The notes beneath the pieces were generated by a model. It was not told the origin of the DNA and made no database searches. It saw nothing but the letters and a program-made list of their open reading frames with translations. DNA of 64,000 nt from Triplophysa rosa (Eukaryota > Chordata > Actinopteri > Cypriniformes > Nemacheilidae): NCBI RefSeq assembly GCF_024868665.1, contig NC_079895.1, positions 26,393,700-26,457,699 of the forward strand, read 5' to 3'. Positions 48,333 to 60,471 of this stretch are shown piece after piece. Numbering within the stretch: position 1 is the stretch's first letter; each line of letters opens with the position of its first letter. Made by a program: the position numbers and the translations under genes.

Positions 48333-51299
48333 AACTGTTTAACCCAAAAACGTGGTCCTTTTGAGTTGGGACTACAAGAATGAGTAAATTAAACCAACTG
48401 AGTTGTTTTGACGCCGTAAATGAAATAAATCAATGTGTGTGTTTAAACTTAAGTTTGAGTCAGGTTAGTTAAACATAATCTCTTTGTTGATCAGTCATTA
48501 GTTGTCTTAAATATTGTGCTTGTTATATTAGAAAAAATATTAAGTTGTGGTACCTGTGGACATAAAAAGTTAAAGTCAACGTTTCATTTTTTTGAGTGCT
48601 TTTGAACGTGTTGATCAAGTTTGTTAAACAATAAACATGTTTAGAGATATCTGCCTGCATAATAACAATGGCTTAAATGGCATAAAAATACTTAAAGCAA
48701 CTTTATTGGCCAGCAGATTGTTATAATATAATATAATAATATATGCAGTGGTACCATCTTTCCAATGGTTTGGCTACAGTATTTGTATCCTTCTGTTTCT
48801 GATCTCAGCTTTGCATGTGGATAACAGTACATCATCTCAGAGTTTTAGAAACAAATGCAATGAAATAACAGTGTGAGCTGAGATTGATTCTGTCCGAGGT
48901 AAATGTGAACTGATGCAGGTGCATGTGATCAGTATCTGTTACCTGTGAGCATGTGATTCAGACAGTGACGCACATCAATGAACAGATCTATCAACCTGAA
49001 AGAGTATTTCACTGAATTACACATACAAACACTCCAAATCACAGCTGATAATACAAGTACAAACACAACAAACACGTGAGGCAACTAATTCATCGTAACA
49101 CTAGTAGCTTGAAATACGTATTACAATGATGTTACCGTGCTTATGATTTTTATTTGTTAAAATAAGCATGCCGCATGATGCATTAAATTGTGTATTAAAA
49201 GTTATTAACCTATATAATAGCGTATTACTGTTTGGATTAATATTCTATTGTTATTATAGTTATAATGCATTAATAACACAGTTATAATGCATTATTAATA
49301 CATTTATAACACATTATAAACAGGCAACATAGAGCGTTCGTGTTAATATTATCCCTCAACACAGACACCTGAGAGCTTTTAAAATGCCTGTACTTAAAGG
49401 ACAGCCGTGAACACGCACACACACACTCTCAGTACTTTATTAATACCATCTGCTTCTGTTTAAACTCAGTGTCAGTCTTCTCATTACTGGAGCTCCAGCC
49501 ACAAGCTTGACGTTCAGCAGGGACCTGCGGTTCCTCATGGGAAAGAGGCTTTTCCCCCCTTCAGGACAGCACTGTTTCCCAGAGGAGACAGACTCACGGG
49601 GTGTCGACGCTCAGACGTCTTGCCAACGTCTTTTTCATGAAGCTGAAAGTGAGTGACGCGACAGGAAACAGCAGTTCCTGAAAGCGTGGATGGAGCCGGT
49701 GGTTTTCGACTCTATAAAGTCTCTTACTCTGGTTGGATGGGCACGTTCACACTACAGTAGTGCCAGAGGATGATGGCTTTCCTTTGACAGGAGTTTTATG
49801 TTCACTGCCATTAAAATACGTCCTGTTGTGTCTCTGTAAACACACAGACAGAGACGCTGTGAAAAGATGATTAAGTCATTCGACTGAAACGTTAGTGCTG
49901 TACGTGGTTGTGATTGTACAGAAAGTCTGTTTTGAGATTGAATTCCAGTACACTGTTTATGTGATTCAGACAACACAAATTTATGCATGTTTTTTTATAA
50001 CATAGAAACATTAAATAATTTTTTAGGAACTGAAAGGAAAGTTGATTTTTGCATGACCATTTTCTACTACAAAAAAAAACATTCTGTGGATGTTTTTAAT
50101 GAAGCAAAATAGATTGACAAAGAACCATTTAGGAACCTTTATTTTGAAAAGATGTATATAAGCCTAAATTACAATAACAAACATAGTTTGAGGGACAGAT
50201 CAGGCAGAAAAAGATAGATGTTTACAATTTTACAATGTTTTTTAAATCAGATACTTATCAATCTACGGTATAGCAGATTTGTAAAAAAAAAATGCATACA
50301 TACATAAGCCTGTATTGTTGCAATCAGCTTAACCTTCCTTATAAACATGAATTAATGTATTAACATTAGAAAGTATTAACTGATCCATTTATTAACCTAC
50401 CTTTTAAAAGGTACGGGTTATCCTTAATAGGACTGTTTTTGTAAGGATGTTTTTTGTCCAATACAAAAACTGTACATACAACATTTATATGATGTTGATT
50501 TTACTTATCCAAAGCAAGATAACCCATAAATGACATTATTGAAGAATCAGACATTATGAACAGAGAAAAACTTCTAACCTCTTTATTCCCCGAAGCATAA
50601 TGTTTGTTTTGGTATCTTTGTGGGGACGTGCTAGACGTTAGGACATCATATATTTGGTCTGTACATGCACAGATTTTATGAAAAGCATCTTCAGACGGCT
50701 GCTACGAGGCATGAGTGCTGTGGCCTTCTGTTCAGCTGATTCTTTTAAAGGTCAACACACCTCAAGAGACACTAATTCACCTGCGACATTAAAAAACAGC
50801 TGCGCTCTTACTGCATGTACACACTAAAACATGCGCCAGACAGTAAACTTCAATTAAATAAGCCACAAACAGGTGTAAAGAAACTATGTCAGCTACTTAA
50901 AGGTAAAATATTACAAACATTAATTGATAAAAGTCTATTGTACACTGTTGTGTACTTTATCTGAGAGAGAGAGAGAGAGAGAGAGCTTAACCACTCATAC
51001 AAACATACACACTCAGTAAAAAAAAGGTACAGAAGCTGTCACTGAGGCAGGAAACTTTAAAAAAGTGCATCATTGCACCTAAAGAGTACATATTAGTGCC
51101 CGAAAGGCACATCAATTCTCTAAATAAAAATCTTGAAAGAACAACAGTTTTAAATTTGAACTAAAATGTTAAATTTGAATGACTTTTTATGAACTGAATG
51201 CACCACGGCTATGCCGTGGTTTTATAGGTATAAATGGTACCTTGGATTACATGAATATGATCATTTTCTACCCTTATATATCATAGTGCTATTACTATC
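48333..51299. other. intergenic, AT-rich, no gene seen
   Basis: 48340-48600 (GAGTTGGGACTAC..., TTTTTTTGAGTGC) looks like another degraded DNA element, with ends not defined. 49190-49330 is a TTATAATGCATTAATA-rich direct/inverted repeat tract. No exon supported. Confidence 0.5.
50963..50985. repeat. (GA)n microsatellite
   Basis: 23 bp pure GA. Confidence 0.95.
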
Positions 51300-51307
51300 C
51301 AGTACAT

Positions 51308-52015
51308 CAGGGGTTAGCGACCCCCCGGGGGTCACAATGCCGCCAGTGAAAGGTTGCAAGATGATTCCCAGAAATGTTTATTAGAAATAGCGTATTTTAA
51401 TCAATAAGCATAACAAAATACAAAAATATTAGTTAAGTTAAAAATAAAACCATGCAAATAAAAAGCCATCAGCCTTTCAAATTTCCTTCCCCTGGAGGTG
51501 ATAACCATTAACAACATCAGCAACCGCATTAGGTTAGGTGCTGTAACTCAATTTACAGCACCACGTTAAACATCCCCATATGTGCACGCAGATTATTTTT
51601 CACGCTTTAAGTTTAGGATATTTTTATTTGTCGAAATGAAACGTTGGTTAATATTGACCAAAGACAATGCAGGGAGGCCAGCGGAGGAGGGCGAAGAAGC
51701 ACCGCCGTCAGGAAGGCCATCGACCTCAAGTGCAAAAAGAGGCACATCCATCAGCACTCCAATCAGTTTGATGAAATTTGACCATTTGTAGTAAAAGTTC
51801 ATATGTGTATAACAACAAGTAAAGTAATGAATAATTGACTATAAAATAATATTATGTTAGACTGAGTTCTTTTGTGTTAGGATAATAAGTGCATGTGCGC
51901 AGTTGTGCGCAACATTTAGTATATACTTTAACCACCTCCGAGGATTATGGGGGTCTCGAGTCACTGGCACTGTTATTTTGGGGGTCGTGGGCTAAAAAAA
52001 GTTGGGGAACCCCTG
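51308..52015 (+). mobile_element. hAT-type element relic with possible transposase N-terminal fragment
   Basis: Left CAGGGGTTAGCGACCCCCCG, right (inverted) CAGGGGTTCCCCAACTTTTT. Flanking CAGTACAT / CAGTATCA resemble a decayed 8-bp TSD. A 69-codon frame at 51582-51791 contains MKRWLILTKDNAGRPAEEGE and then a Ser/Pro-rich run, which looks like the start of hAT-type transposases (weak, from memory); the catalytic region is missing. Confidence 0.75.
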
Positions 52016-52216
52016 CAGTATCACCGAAGAGCCGTGCCATCACAACACTTTTTGGTGAGGGACAGAGAGAGAGACATGTCACGCCAGTGTTAGGAGTACA
52101 TCATCTCTCATAAACTCTTCATCACAGAATACCTCTCACTCATAAACATGACAAATACGACCCTCATCATTTTTTATGAGCGGAGATGTGCGCGCAGCAG
52201 CAGGGCTGGAGGCTAG

Positions 52217-52238
52217 AAGAGAGAGAGAGAGAGAGAGA
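52217..52238. repeat. (GA)n microsatellite
   Basis: About 11 GA units. Confidence 0.94.
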
Positions 52239-52336
52239 AACATCACTCGTCCTGCACAGCTTTGATCTTTCTACCGTAATTACATTCACATCCAAACCAG
52301 CTTCAGACTTCAAACATGCACATGAACACACATTCT

Positions 52337-52338
<2 letters not shown>

Positions 52339-52388
<50 letters not shown>

Positions 52389-52390
52389 CA
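52339..52390. repeat. (CA)n microsatellite
   Basis: About 50 bp CA with one CG interruption near 52381. Confidence 0.96.
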
Positions 52391-53479
52391 CTCAGCTGTA
52401 TGCAGACACATAAACATACAGACTCCAGTGGAGATATTGAACTGAAATAGTTGACCGCAGAAACCTGCGCTGTAAAACGTTTCATCAGGTCACTATAATA
52501 AATGTGGTAATATAGGTTGTATGAAATGGTTTCATTCAAGACAAAAAAAAAACTATAATTTGTTGGGCTGAATCAATCTACAACAATGAAGGTATGTTTT
52601 AAATCAACCACATCAGAGATGATCATTTATTATTAATAAAATAAATCTAGCTTAAAAATAATGTTAACTCTTATACACCCAACTGTCTCATAGTTGTACA
52701 CAATGTGTACATATAATTGACATAAAATGTAAAATATTATGTTCAGGTTTAAAAAACAAAGTCAACAACAATGTAATGTAATTTATCAATGCTTTTTTCT
52801 ATAGTAGTGCAGTTTTTACAGTAACAGTCATGACAGTCAACCTAAACAAACTAAAGTGACACAAACACCACAGACACACAATCTACGTAATCATTACAAT
52901 AGTTTCATTTCACAGGGTTAGTTCACATCAATTCTGGAGTTTAGTTTGAACACAGGGTTTGTGATCGGCTGTAACTTCAATGAACCTTAAAGAAGAAGAA
53001 TTGAAGTCTGTTGTGTGTCTGAAGAAGTCATGTGATACACAGTTTGATATTTATTTTTGATAACACAGTGTAGTTTTTTTGCTAGTGGTTCACAGATATT
53101 TATTGACTAATACAACAGGAATAGAGAGAAAGTGCCAATGTAATGTAATGATCCCGTTAAAAGGCTTTGGGTTTTTGGAACGGAAACAAAGGGAGCGGAT
53201 GATTGATAGAGAAAATGATCTGGTTGATGTATCTGTATTCATGCACACACACCTCACCATAACACAGTCATGTAACCCAAACCATCACACAGAACTCTAT
53301 CTAAATATTTTGTGTATTTGTAATCAACATTTATACAAATCAACCTTTAACAAGAAAATCTCAGGTGTATGCATTATTGTCATTATTCACATGTGACTTT
53401 AATATTTAATTTCATGATCAAATTATTTTGCCTTTAAATCAAGTTTTGTGCACAATTGTAATCACTATTTTCAGTTGCA

Positions 53480-53908
53480 CACTGTAAAACTTTGCTGTAG
53501 TTTTGCAGCAGGTTTGCCAGTAACTTACTGTAGATTTAATTTACAATTTTGTTTGAAACATAAACTTACCAAGTTCTTATATCTTCTTTCATAAAACAAG
53601 ACTAAATATCTTAGGTCAGTTTTCTTGTTATGTAAATGTATCGTAATGTAAGAAGTTTCAAATATTTTTACTAAAAAACACGAGAAAAATGCTTAGGAAG
53701 AATGTCCGTTTTTGCAGCTGCGCAAATGCCAGTCTCTTCTTGCTCATTTTGAATCTCACAAGTCAAAGTGTTTTCATTTTGATTAAAGTAAAGTTAAAGT
53801 AACTCAAATTTAAAACAGCACTTATAGGAAAGTAGTATTAAGCAATAATTAAATCTACAGTAAGTTACTGCCAAACCTGCTGCAAAACTACAGCAAAGTT
53901 TTACAGTG
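53480..53908. mobile_element. long-TIR non-autonomous element, copy 2
   Basis: 429 bp, CACTGTAAAACTTTGCTGTA to the inverted end ACAGCAAAGTTTTACAGTG, homologous end to end with the element at 28403-28817 in the same orientation. Shared internal words include AAACAAGACTAAATATCTT and GCCAGTCTCTTCTTGCTCAT. Confidence 0.9.
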
Positions 53909-55439
53909 TATCCACTGTGTCAAGAAAGAGATTTTAAAATTGCAGCTGAAATTCTCTTAGCTTTCTTCAACACACTAAACATTCAAGGTAAAGGGCATTG
54001 CATTGCGGGACACAGTTTCGCATACAGTCTACTCTGTCGTGTGGTTTTTGTATTTTGACTGCTATGATAACAGCCAAAGTCATGGGTCGAGACCCAAGGA
54101 ACACAAATAGAATATCTTGAATTCACTGTTTTGGATAAAAGCATCTGCCATATGCATACATGCATGTGAACTGCACTTTATCCACACATCCACAAAATGT
54201 ACCTACATATCGCATACTATGAAATTTATGTTTGTGGTCCTGAACGTACACTTTTTAGAAAAACAGCATGGGTGTCGGAGGAATGCGCGTCTGACAAAGT
54301 CATTTCGAGAATGTTCCAAACACAAATTCGTGAAAAACAAACAGCTGATCATTAACAAAACCGCTTTACAGGTCATTCATGCTTTAAAAAGAAACACACA
54401 TCAAAACAAGCAGAAAATAAAAAAGACTCTATTTTTACTCTTTCTCTCTCTCTCTCTCTAGAAATGCAATTTGTCTTCATCGTGTCATCATCTCAACCGC
54501 TCCGAGGAGAGTCAGGGACTTCTGGCGACGGCCAAATGGCAGCGTGGCGTCTGAGAGGCAGACTGCTGCCATTAGCAGACGGAGAGCGGTGTTTATTGTC
54601 CAATTAGAGGCAGGCAGATCTACCTGTAATCACCTGCTACAGGTGTGAGCCTCCTTTGGTGCTCCGGCCATGGGAAGCCAGTCATCGGCTGTCAGAGACG
54701 GCCTCTTTGATCTCCACATTGTTCAAGAGCAAAAACTGCCCCAAGCTTCTCCGGCTTCAGACTTTATCTTTCCGCTAGAAACGCTCAGAGAGATTTATTG
54801 CACGTTGTACATTGCGAAACGCACACGCAGAGATACGGACGGGCCGCGTGAAGGCGTTTCCCGTTGATGACGAATGATCCGGGAGTCATGTGATTTGTTT
54901 TCAGCGCAGCGTGTCGTTTGACAGTCGCGGGAGGTGCGCGAAAAGCCTTTGATCGGTCATAAGTGAATTATTTCCTTTAGTTTCGCGACGCTGGTGTCAG
55001 ATTGAGAAACAAATATGACAATATAATTTAGTGGACTGGGCCGAGCTGACATACCGGAGGAGAAGAGATAACAAGCATTCCATATACAACATATAAACTG
55101 TCTCGTCCTCAACTCAGATATGATTTTTTTACCATTTGCATTGTATATACAAAGCAGCTGTACATGAAGCATATGATCTATAAGCAATACGTTACATTTA
55201 CAAGGAAAGTATATACAGTAAGTGAATAAACACACTGCGATTCACGCACACACACACTATATTCTGTGTGTACTCATTGCGTGTTTGTTTGTATAAACTG
55301 GCGGACGCTGTAAAATGAAGACGCTGTGCTGGAATGTCATTCTGCATTAGGTCATCATTAAAGGAAGTGAAGTTTACTGCCCATTATTGGACACAGATGA
55401 GCCAATCAGAGACACACTGCTATAAATGGAATTTAGGAA
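53909..55439. other. intergenic with a repeat-free GC-richer block
   Basis: 54480-54960 is GC-richer and repeat-free (CCAATTAGAGG homeodomain-like core near 54600); no exon supported. A (TC)n tract lies at 54439-54460. Confidence 0.5.
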
Positions 55440-55612
55440 TTTGCTAGTTTAATATAGTAAATCCTTAAGTGGACTACAGTATTTACAGTTTCTCAATTCA
55501 CTATAGTAGTATACTGTAGTAAACATTAACAAGGTGTCATCACTATAATATCCTACAGTACTGTTTAGTAGCATGAACTATAGTAAACTACAGTATTTTC
55601 ATGTTAGCATTG
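55440..55612. repeat. fish 'ACTATAGTAAACTACAGTATTT' repeat
   Basis: Repeated ACTATAGTA, TACAGTATT and ACTGTAGTAAAC words in both orientations, of a type I recognise from cyprinid repeats. Ends not defined. Confidence 0.65.
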
Positions 55613-55808
55613 AACAGTACTTTCCGCTCAGTCTTGCATGAATGTTGGGGGTGTAAAGCAAGTGACTATGCTTTAAATGGGATGTATCATTCTTTTAATG
55701 CTACTGCATACTTTATTCATTTGTGATTTATCAATAGTGACTTTTTGGTTCTTTTTTTAGTAAAAAGCGAGATTAATTTTCATTGGAGAAGTTTGTGTCG
55801 GATGTTCC

Positions 55809-56036
55809 CAGCTAACAAGAAACATCTGTCAGAACTTCTTAAAATGATCAAAAAATGTTTAAATGTGTGATTTTCACCATTATTGCTAAAAGTTATAAAA
55901 ATGTTACAAAGCATAATAAAAACGTTATAAAAATGTTATTCTTTTCTAGCGAAGCATTGAAAAACATTAGGAATCACGTTTTCATATCTCATTGGGAAGG
56001 TTAGCAAAATGTTCTGAGAACAGATTTTGTTAGCTG
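55809..56036. mobile_element. MITE with CAGCTAACAA ends
   Basis: CAGCTAACAAGAA at the left and, inverted, CAGCTAACAAAATC at the right, about 228 bp. Interior contains repeated AAAAATGTTA/AACGTTATAA words. Confidence 0.75.
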
Positions 56037-56916
56037 ACTTGTGTTTGCTGTTTATATTAAAATGGTAACTTATTTTTGGAAATAAGAAGATAGAAGGTGA
56101 TTTCACTCCAAACACATCTGATTATTTATATTATGTGCAATGTATAACTGGTTCCTTGATCAAATTTGTTTGACGCTCCATTCCTTTCCTTTGAGTGATG
56201 CATTGTGGGTAACGTTGACTCTGTAATGATAGCTATTCTGACATGACTTTTTTTGGTGTCTCACATGTTTCTGCTTAAGGCAAAGTTTTGTTTTACCAAA
56301 CAGATAGTAAATAATGTTGTTTCCATTTGTATACTGACAGTTTCATATCAGCTTTCACATATTGCAAGTCGTGTTTTATGTGGTCAGAAAACTCTGGTGT
56401 CTCTTAGTGAGAAAATAATTGTTGCACGGTCAACTAATACAAAATAAGTGCAGCACTTTCACAACATACAGTACATGATACTTGGCAATAAAAACATTTA
56501 GAGACCAATGTCTCACCCACAAAAATCGGAATTTTACAAAACAAAATGCCTCGTTGATGCTCTTCGTCAGTCATAAATTCATTAAAACAATGGGGTTAAT
56601 TCAAGCATAAAACTAACACAACATGTGGTGGGAAGTATTTCCCAACACTTACAAGTTACAGTGACTACAGACGGGCATTAAATGCGGACACAACCAAAGA
56701 CAAACATGAAAAACAAGATCATGCTCAAACAACATCATTTCCAATGATTGATTGGCGTATGCCATATGATTTAAATTACTCTGCTGGCATCCAGTCCTTG
56801 AGTATTTGTTTTCTGAGACTTTTAAAGTTTTCAGTCTTTGATATTGTATGGAAATTAGACATTTTAATGGGAAATGAAAACCATGTGAGCTCACAGCTGT
56901 GATGAGAAGAGTTTGA

Positions 56917-56959
56917 GGGGTGGGGCTGAGTTGAGGGGTGGGGTTTATTGGGGGCGGGG
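56917..56959. promoter_or_regulatory. G-tract cluster with Sp/KLF-type boxes, G-quadruplex-prone
   Basis: Six runs of at least four G on the plus strand within 43 bp: two TTGAGGGGTGGGG direct repeats (CACCC boxes on the other strand) followed by GGGGGCGGGG, a full GC box. Function is inferred from motif only. Confidence 0.5.
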
Positions 56960-58846
56960 TTGTCTGGTTTGGTGCCACTCATGGACGGGGGACACTTAAC
57001 AGAGTTGCTCTTTATGGAGTATATGGAAAGACATGCAGTAAAATGCTGAGTGTCCTTAAAGCGGTGAGGGAGGAGGACACTTCCTCTAGCTAAATAAACA
57101 CTCTCACTGCACCTGATCTGAGAACAGTGATGCTCTCAATGTAATTACATGTGCCAGACGCCGCAGTATTGGTTGCTCATGTAGGTCTGGTACGCTCATG
57201 TAGCAGCTTTAGCGAATGAACAACAAAAGAGTGGTCTTTTAAAAAAAGGCAACACTTTAAAATAAGGTTCTATTTATTAATATTTGTCAATACATTCCTA
57301 ATTGTCCGCATTTTACCCAACCCTAAAAACATCCCAGAATTTTTTTAAGTATAACAAATAAAACTTTATTGTCATGTGTTACCAAATAACATTTTTTTTC
57401 ATAAAAACAATTTTTATTTCAACATGGGGCACTAAAACAGAGCACCACAGGAATGACATAGTTTTGTTTGCAAAACCTGTAAGCGAGATTTTTTCAAAGG
57501 GTTTTTGGTTAAATGCCTAAAATGGTCTGTGGATATTCGACGATATAAAACACACCAGTAATGATTTTTTAAAGCTTTAGTGCGTCTTAAAAGCGGCGGT
57601 TGCTAACAAGTTGCTAAATGCGACTACATACAGTGTCGGGGACGTTACACGTCATCACGCATAAACACGAATGCAACATGGGCACAAACCTCTAAAAATA
57701 TTGATGTAGATTCATTCGCAGAATAGTTACTTAAGTTATCAGGGAACACGTTTTCAATCAAGTTTAAAAGTGTTGTCGGGGGCTCGGCGGTGGTGACGTT
57801 GATATCGAGCGAGAGTGGTGGGTCTGTTTGTAGCCTCACGTTAGCCTTTTACTTCTGGCGATTGTATTTATGCTTCAAAATTCATAAATGTTATGTTAGT
57901 TTGTAAAAATGATCTTGATTGACAAAATGTGTGTCATAAACCTTTGTTAATCACAGAGCTTATTTTCGGGAAGTCTATGGGAAACATCCATAGGCTTGGG
58001 TCGAGGGAACCGATGCAGCGCTAACCAGGTTGGTCTACAAAAATGCGTCTTCCATGCGGTACTCTATACCATAACAGAACGGCAAAAACATCTATAATAT
58101 AGTGCAGCAGTTTTCCGTTGTGCAACTACAAACATTGTTTTTTGTGTTTACAGAAGAAATGAAGACATGCTAATTTGGCGAGCCAATTTTTTAGTGTACT
58201 GTACCCTTAATGATTAATTTAAGACTACTATTTGACATGATCTGTGTTTCTCAAACAGTTAAGCATGTATGCTAATGCCTTACGCAGTGTCTGACATTAG
58301 TTTCCAAATCAAGTGGCAAAACTTTTCTCTTTTTGGGTTTTTGAAGGCCACGTGAAGACATGAAGCTCATCCGACGCCCAGCAGGGAGCGTCTCTCAAGC
58401 TTTCAGATCAATATCAAGTGACATTGATGTCATTCGTTTCTCTAAACGAATACATTAAGATCCCCATCAAACCCAGCATGCACATTAGGAGCTGATTTGC
58501 ATAGCAGAAGCTTTGCTGTGAACAGTGAGATTTTGACTTTAAACGCAGATGAAACGGCCAACCTGACGCAGGGAATTAATAATTTTGAGTGGAACATCAA
58601 AGGCTCACGTCCTCTCTGCTCCGGTGGGGACAGCAGCGGCCGTGTCTTCCTTCTGCACGTTACGTCCTGTTTGGGATTACAGACCAATGAAGAAGAAACC
58701 ATTAGAGAAGATGAAACAGAGTTTCGGAACAGCGGGATGCTGGGTAATTATTTCCTAAATGCACGGCATCCTGATGTTGCGCTGAACAATGTGGCTCCCT
58801 TGCAGTGCGTGGTGAACAGGTATGACTGAGATGGCATGCACGCACG

Positions 58847-58854
<8 letters not shown>

Positions 58855-58885
<31 letters not shown>
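58855..58885. repeat. (CA)n microsatellite
   Basis: 31 bp pure CA. Confidence 0.96.
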
Positions 58886-58887
<2 letters not shown>

Positions 58888-59179
58888 CTTTAAAATGAAA
58901 AGCAGATGTTTCACCGCAGAAGCACAGTCCTGTACAAACAACACAAACGCTTGTTAATTCTCATGAGATGTTTACTTTTCAGACTACCGAAGGATTAGCG
59001 TGAAGGATTACATTGTTGAGGTTTTAGAATGTTATGCAACAGGGTAGAAAGAGTAAAGATGAGGTAAAACTGAAAGGAAAGAAGCGATTGTGTAAGGTCA
59101 TGAGTACAGTCTTGGCTGTAGCTGGTGTGGACTGAAGAAAATACATTTTTATAACAACATACAATAGACTCTAAATTTT

Positions 59180-59385
59180 AGATTCTCATGAGCTATACAA
59201 GGGAGCATTTACTATAAATTCATACGATGTTAATCGTATAAATACAATCATTAAGAAAATAAGCAAGCATGAAAGTGTTTAAACATAAAAAGCAGATAAT
59301 ACAAATGAGATTGTACTAATTCATACAAACTATAGCCACCTTGTAAAATAGTTACAAATTGTTATGAGATTATGTTGAAATAGCT
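59180..59385. mobile_element. partial relative of the TAACTATTTTACAAGGTGG MITE
   Basis: Right part AATGAGATTGTACTAATTCA ... CCACCTTGTAAAATAGTTAC ... GAGATTATG aligns with 33183-33270. The left end is degraded. Confidence 0.55.
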
Positions 59386-59559
59386 AATATGGTTATTAAC
59401 TATTAACACATTATACTGTGTATTGTTTCATAATTGCCTAGACACCTTTATTTTTAACTGTTCCATACCATTTTATATTAGCTTTCAATTCAACGTATGT
59501 TTTTGTCTGCCAGGATATGAAATGAGCAAAACCTCCCTTATATATATTAAACAACAGTC

Positions 59560-59940
59560 CAGTGAACAAAGTATCATCGAGAATTGTAAAAAAAACTCTA
59601 ATTTTACAAAATTTTACGGTTATTTTTCATGTCTACTGTATAAAAACCTGCAATTTAATGGAATTTTACTGTTTTTGAAATACGGTAAAAATGTACCAAA
59701 AAAATGTAATTTTACATGCCAAAACTGGTATTTTACGGTATTTTACTGGTGCCCCAGATGGCAGAAAATAACCGTTTTAAAGGGATTTACAGTTTACTTT
59801 TTAAATGCAGTAAAAAACGTCCAACTTCAAACAAGACTGCAAATTTACAACAACAACATGAAAAATATGTCATTTTACATGACAAAACTGTTATTTTACT
59901 GGCGCCCCAGCTGCCGGAAATTACTCTTCTTAACTGGATT
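59560..59940. repeat. fish 'TTTTACGGT/ACCGTAAAA' repeat with internal duplication
   Basis: Many TTTTAC/GTAAAA words. CTGGTGCCCCAGATGGCAGA (about 59748) and CTGGCGCCCCAGCTGCCGGA (about 59899) are two copies of one unit about 151 bp apart. The overlapping 183-codon frame is a by-product. Confidence 0.7.
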
Positions 59941-60449
59941 GTGGGCCAGAAAGCAACCACCCAGAACGCATTAGCAACTGCGTGGCAACACCTTGGCAAC
60001 CACCGCAACCCACTGACACTGACGCAAGCACCACTGATTTAATCACATTTCCATTAAGCCGATATTTGAACTTCCTTACTGTACTAAAATGACCACACTA
60101 GCCCGGTCTTGGCTTATTTCTTTGATAAAGATGTAGCACATGTTATAATACCTCTCTACAGAAGCGAGCAGAAGACATTCTCTCTGTTCCTGTCAACTTA
60201 ACCTCCCCTTCATAAAAACATGGAAAAAACCCACACCCCCTCCTCCAGGCTTCACCCTTCCCCACACTTCACAATCCCTCGCTCGCTCCATTTGAAAGGA
60301 GGAGAGGATAGAGAGACTGCCACTGCTTCAATTACACAAAGACTCGGTGACCCCCAACCGGTTACATTCACTCTTCCTGTGGTTCTCTCTGCAGGAATTC
60401 TAAAGACCTTTTAGCCATGCGGACCGAACACGGGCCACCCTTTCCTCCC

Positions 60450-60471
60450 CTCTCTCTCTCTCTCTCTCTCT
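60450..60471. repeat. (CT)n microsatellite
   Basis: About 10 CT units. Confidence 0.94.

Larger units (their letters stand above)
52024..53479. other. intergenic, no gene seen
   Basis: AT-rich with two microsatellites; nothing else recognised. Confidence 0.55.
56037..59177. other. intergenic, no gene seen
   Basis: Includes the G-tract cluster at 56917-56959 and a fragment of a cyprinid repeat near 57249-57330 (AACACTTTAAAATAAGGTTC). 57480-58080 looks like part of an old DNA transposon (tentative); 58360-58830 is repeat-free. No supported exon. Confidence 0.5.

Noticed and set aside
59423..59974. 183-codon plus-strand frame
   Set aside because: Runs through a TTTTAC-rich interspersed repeat with internal duplication; no protein similarity.
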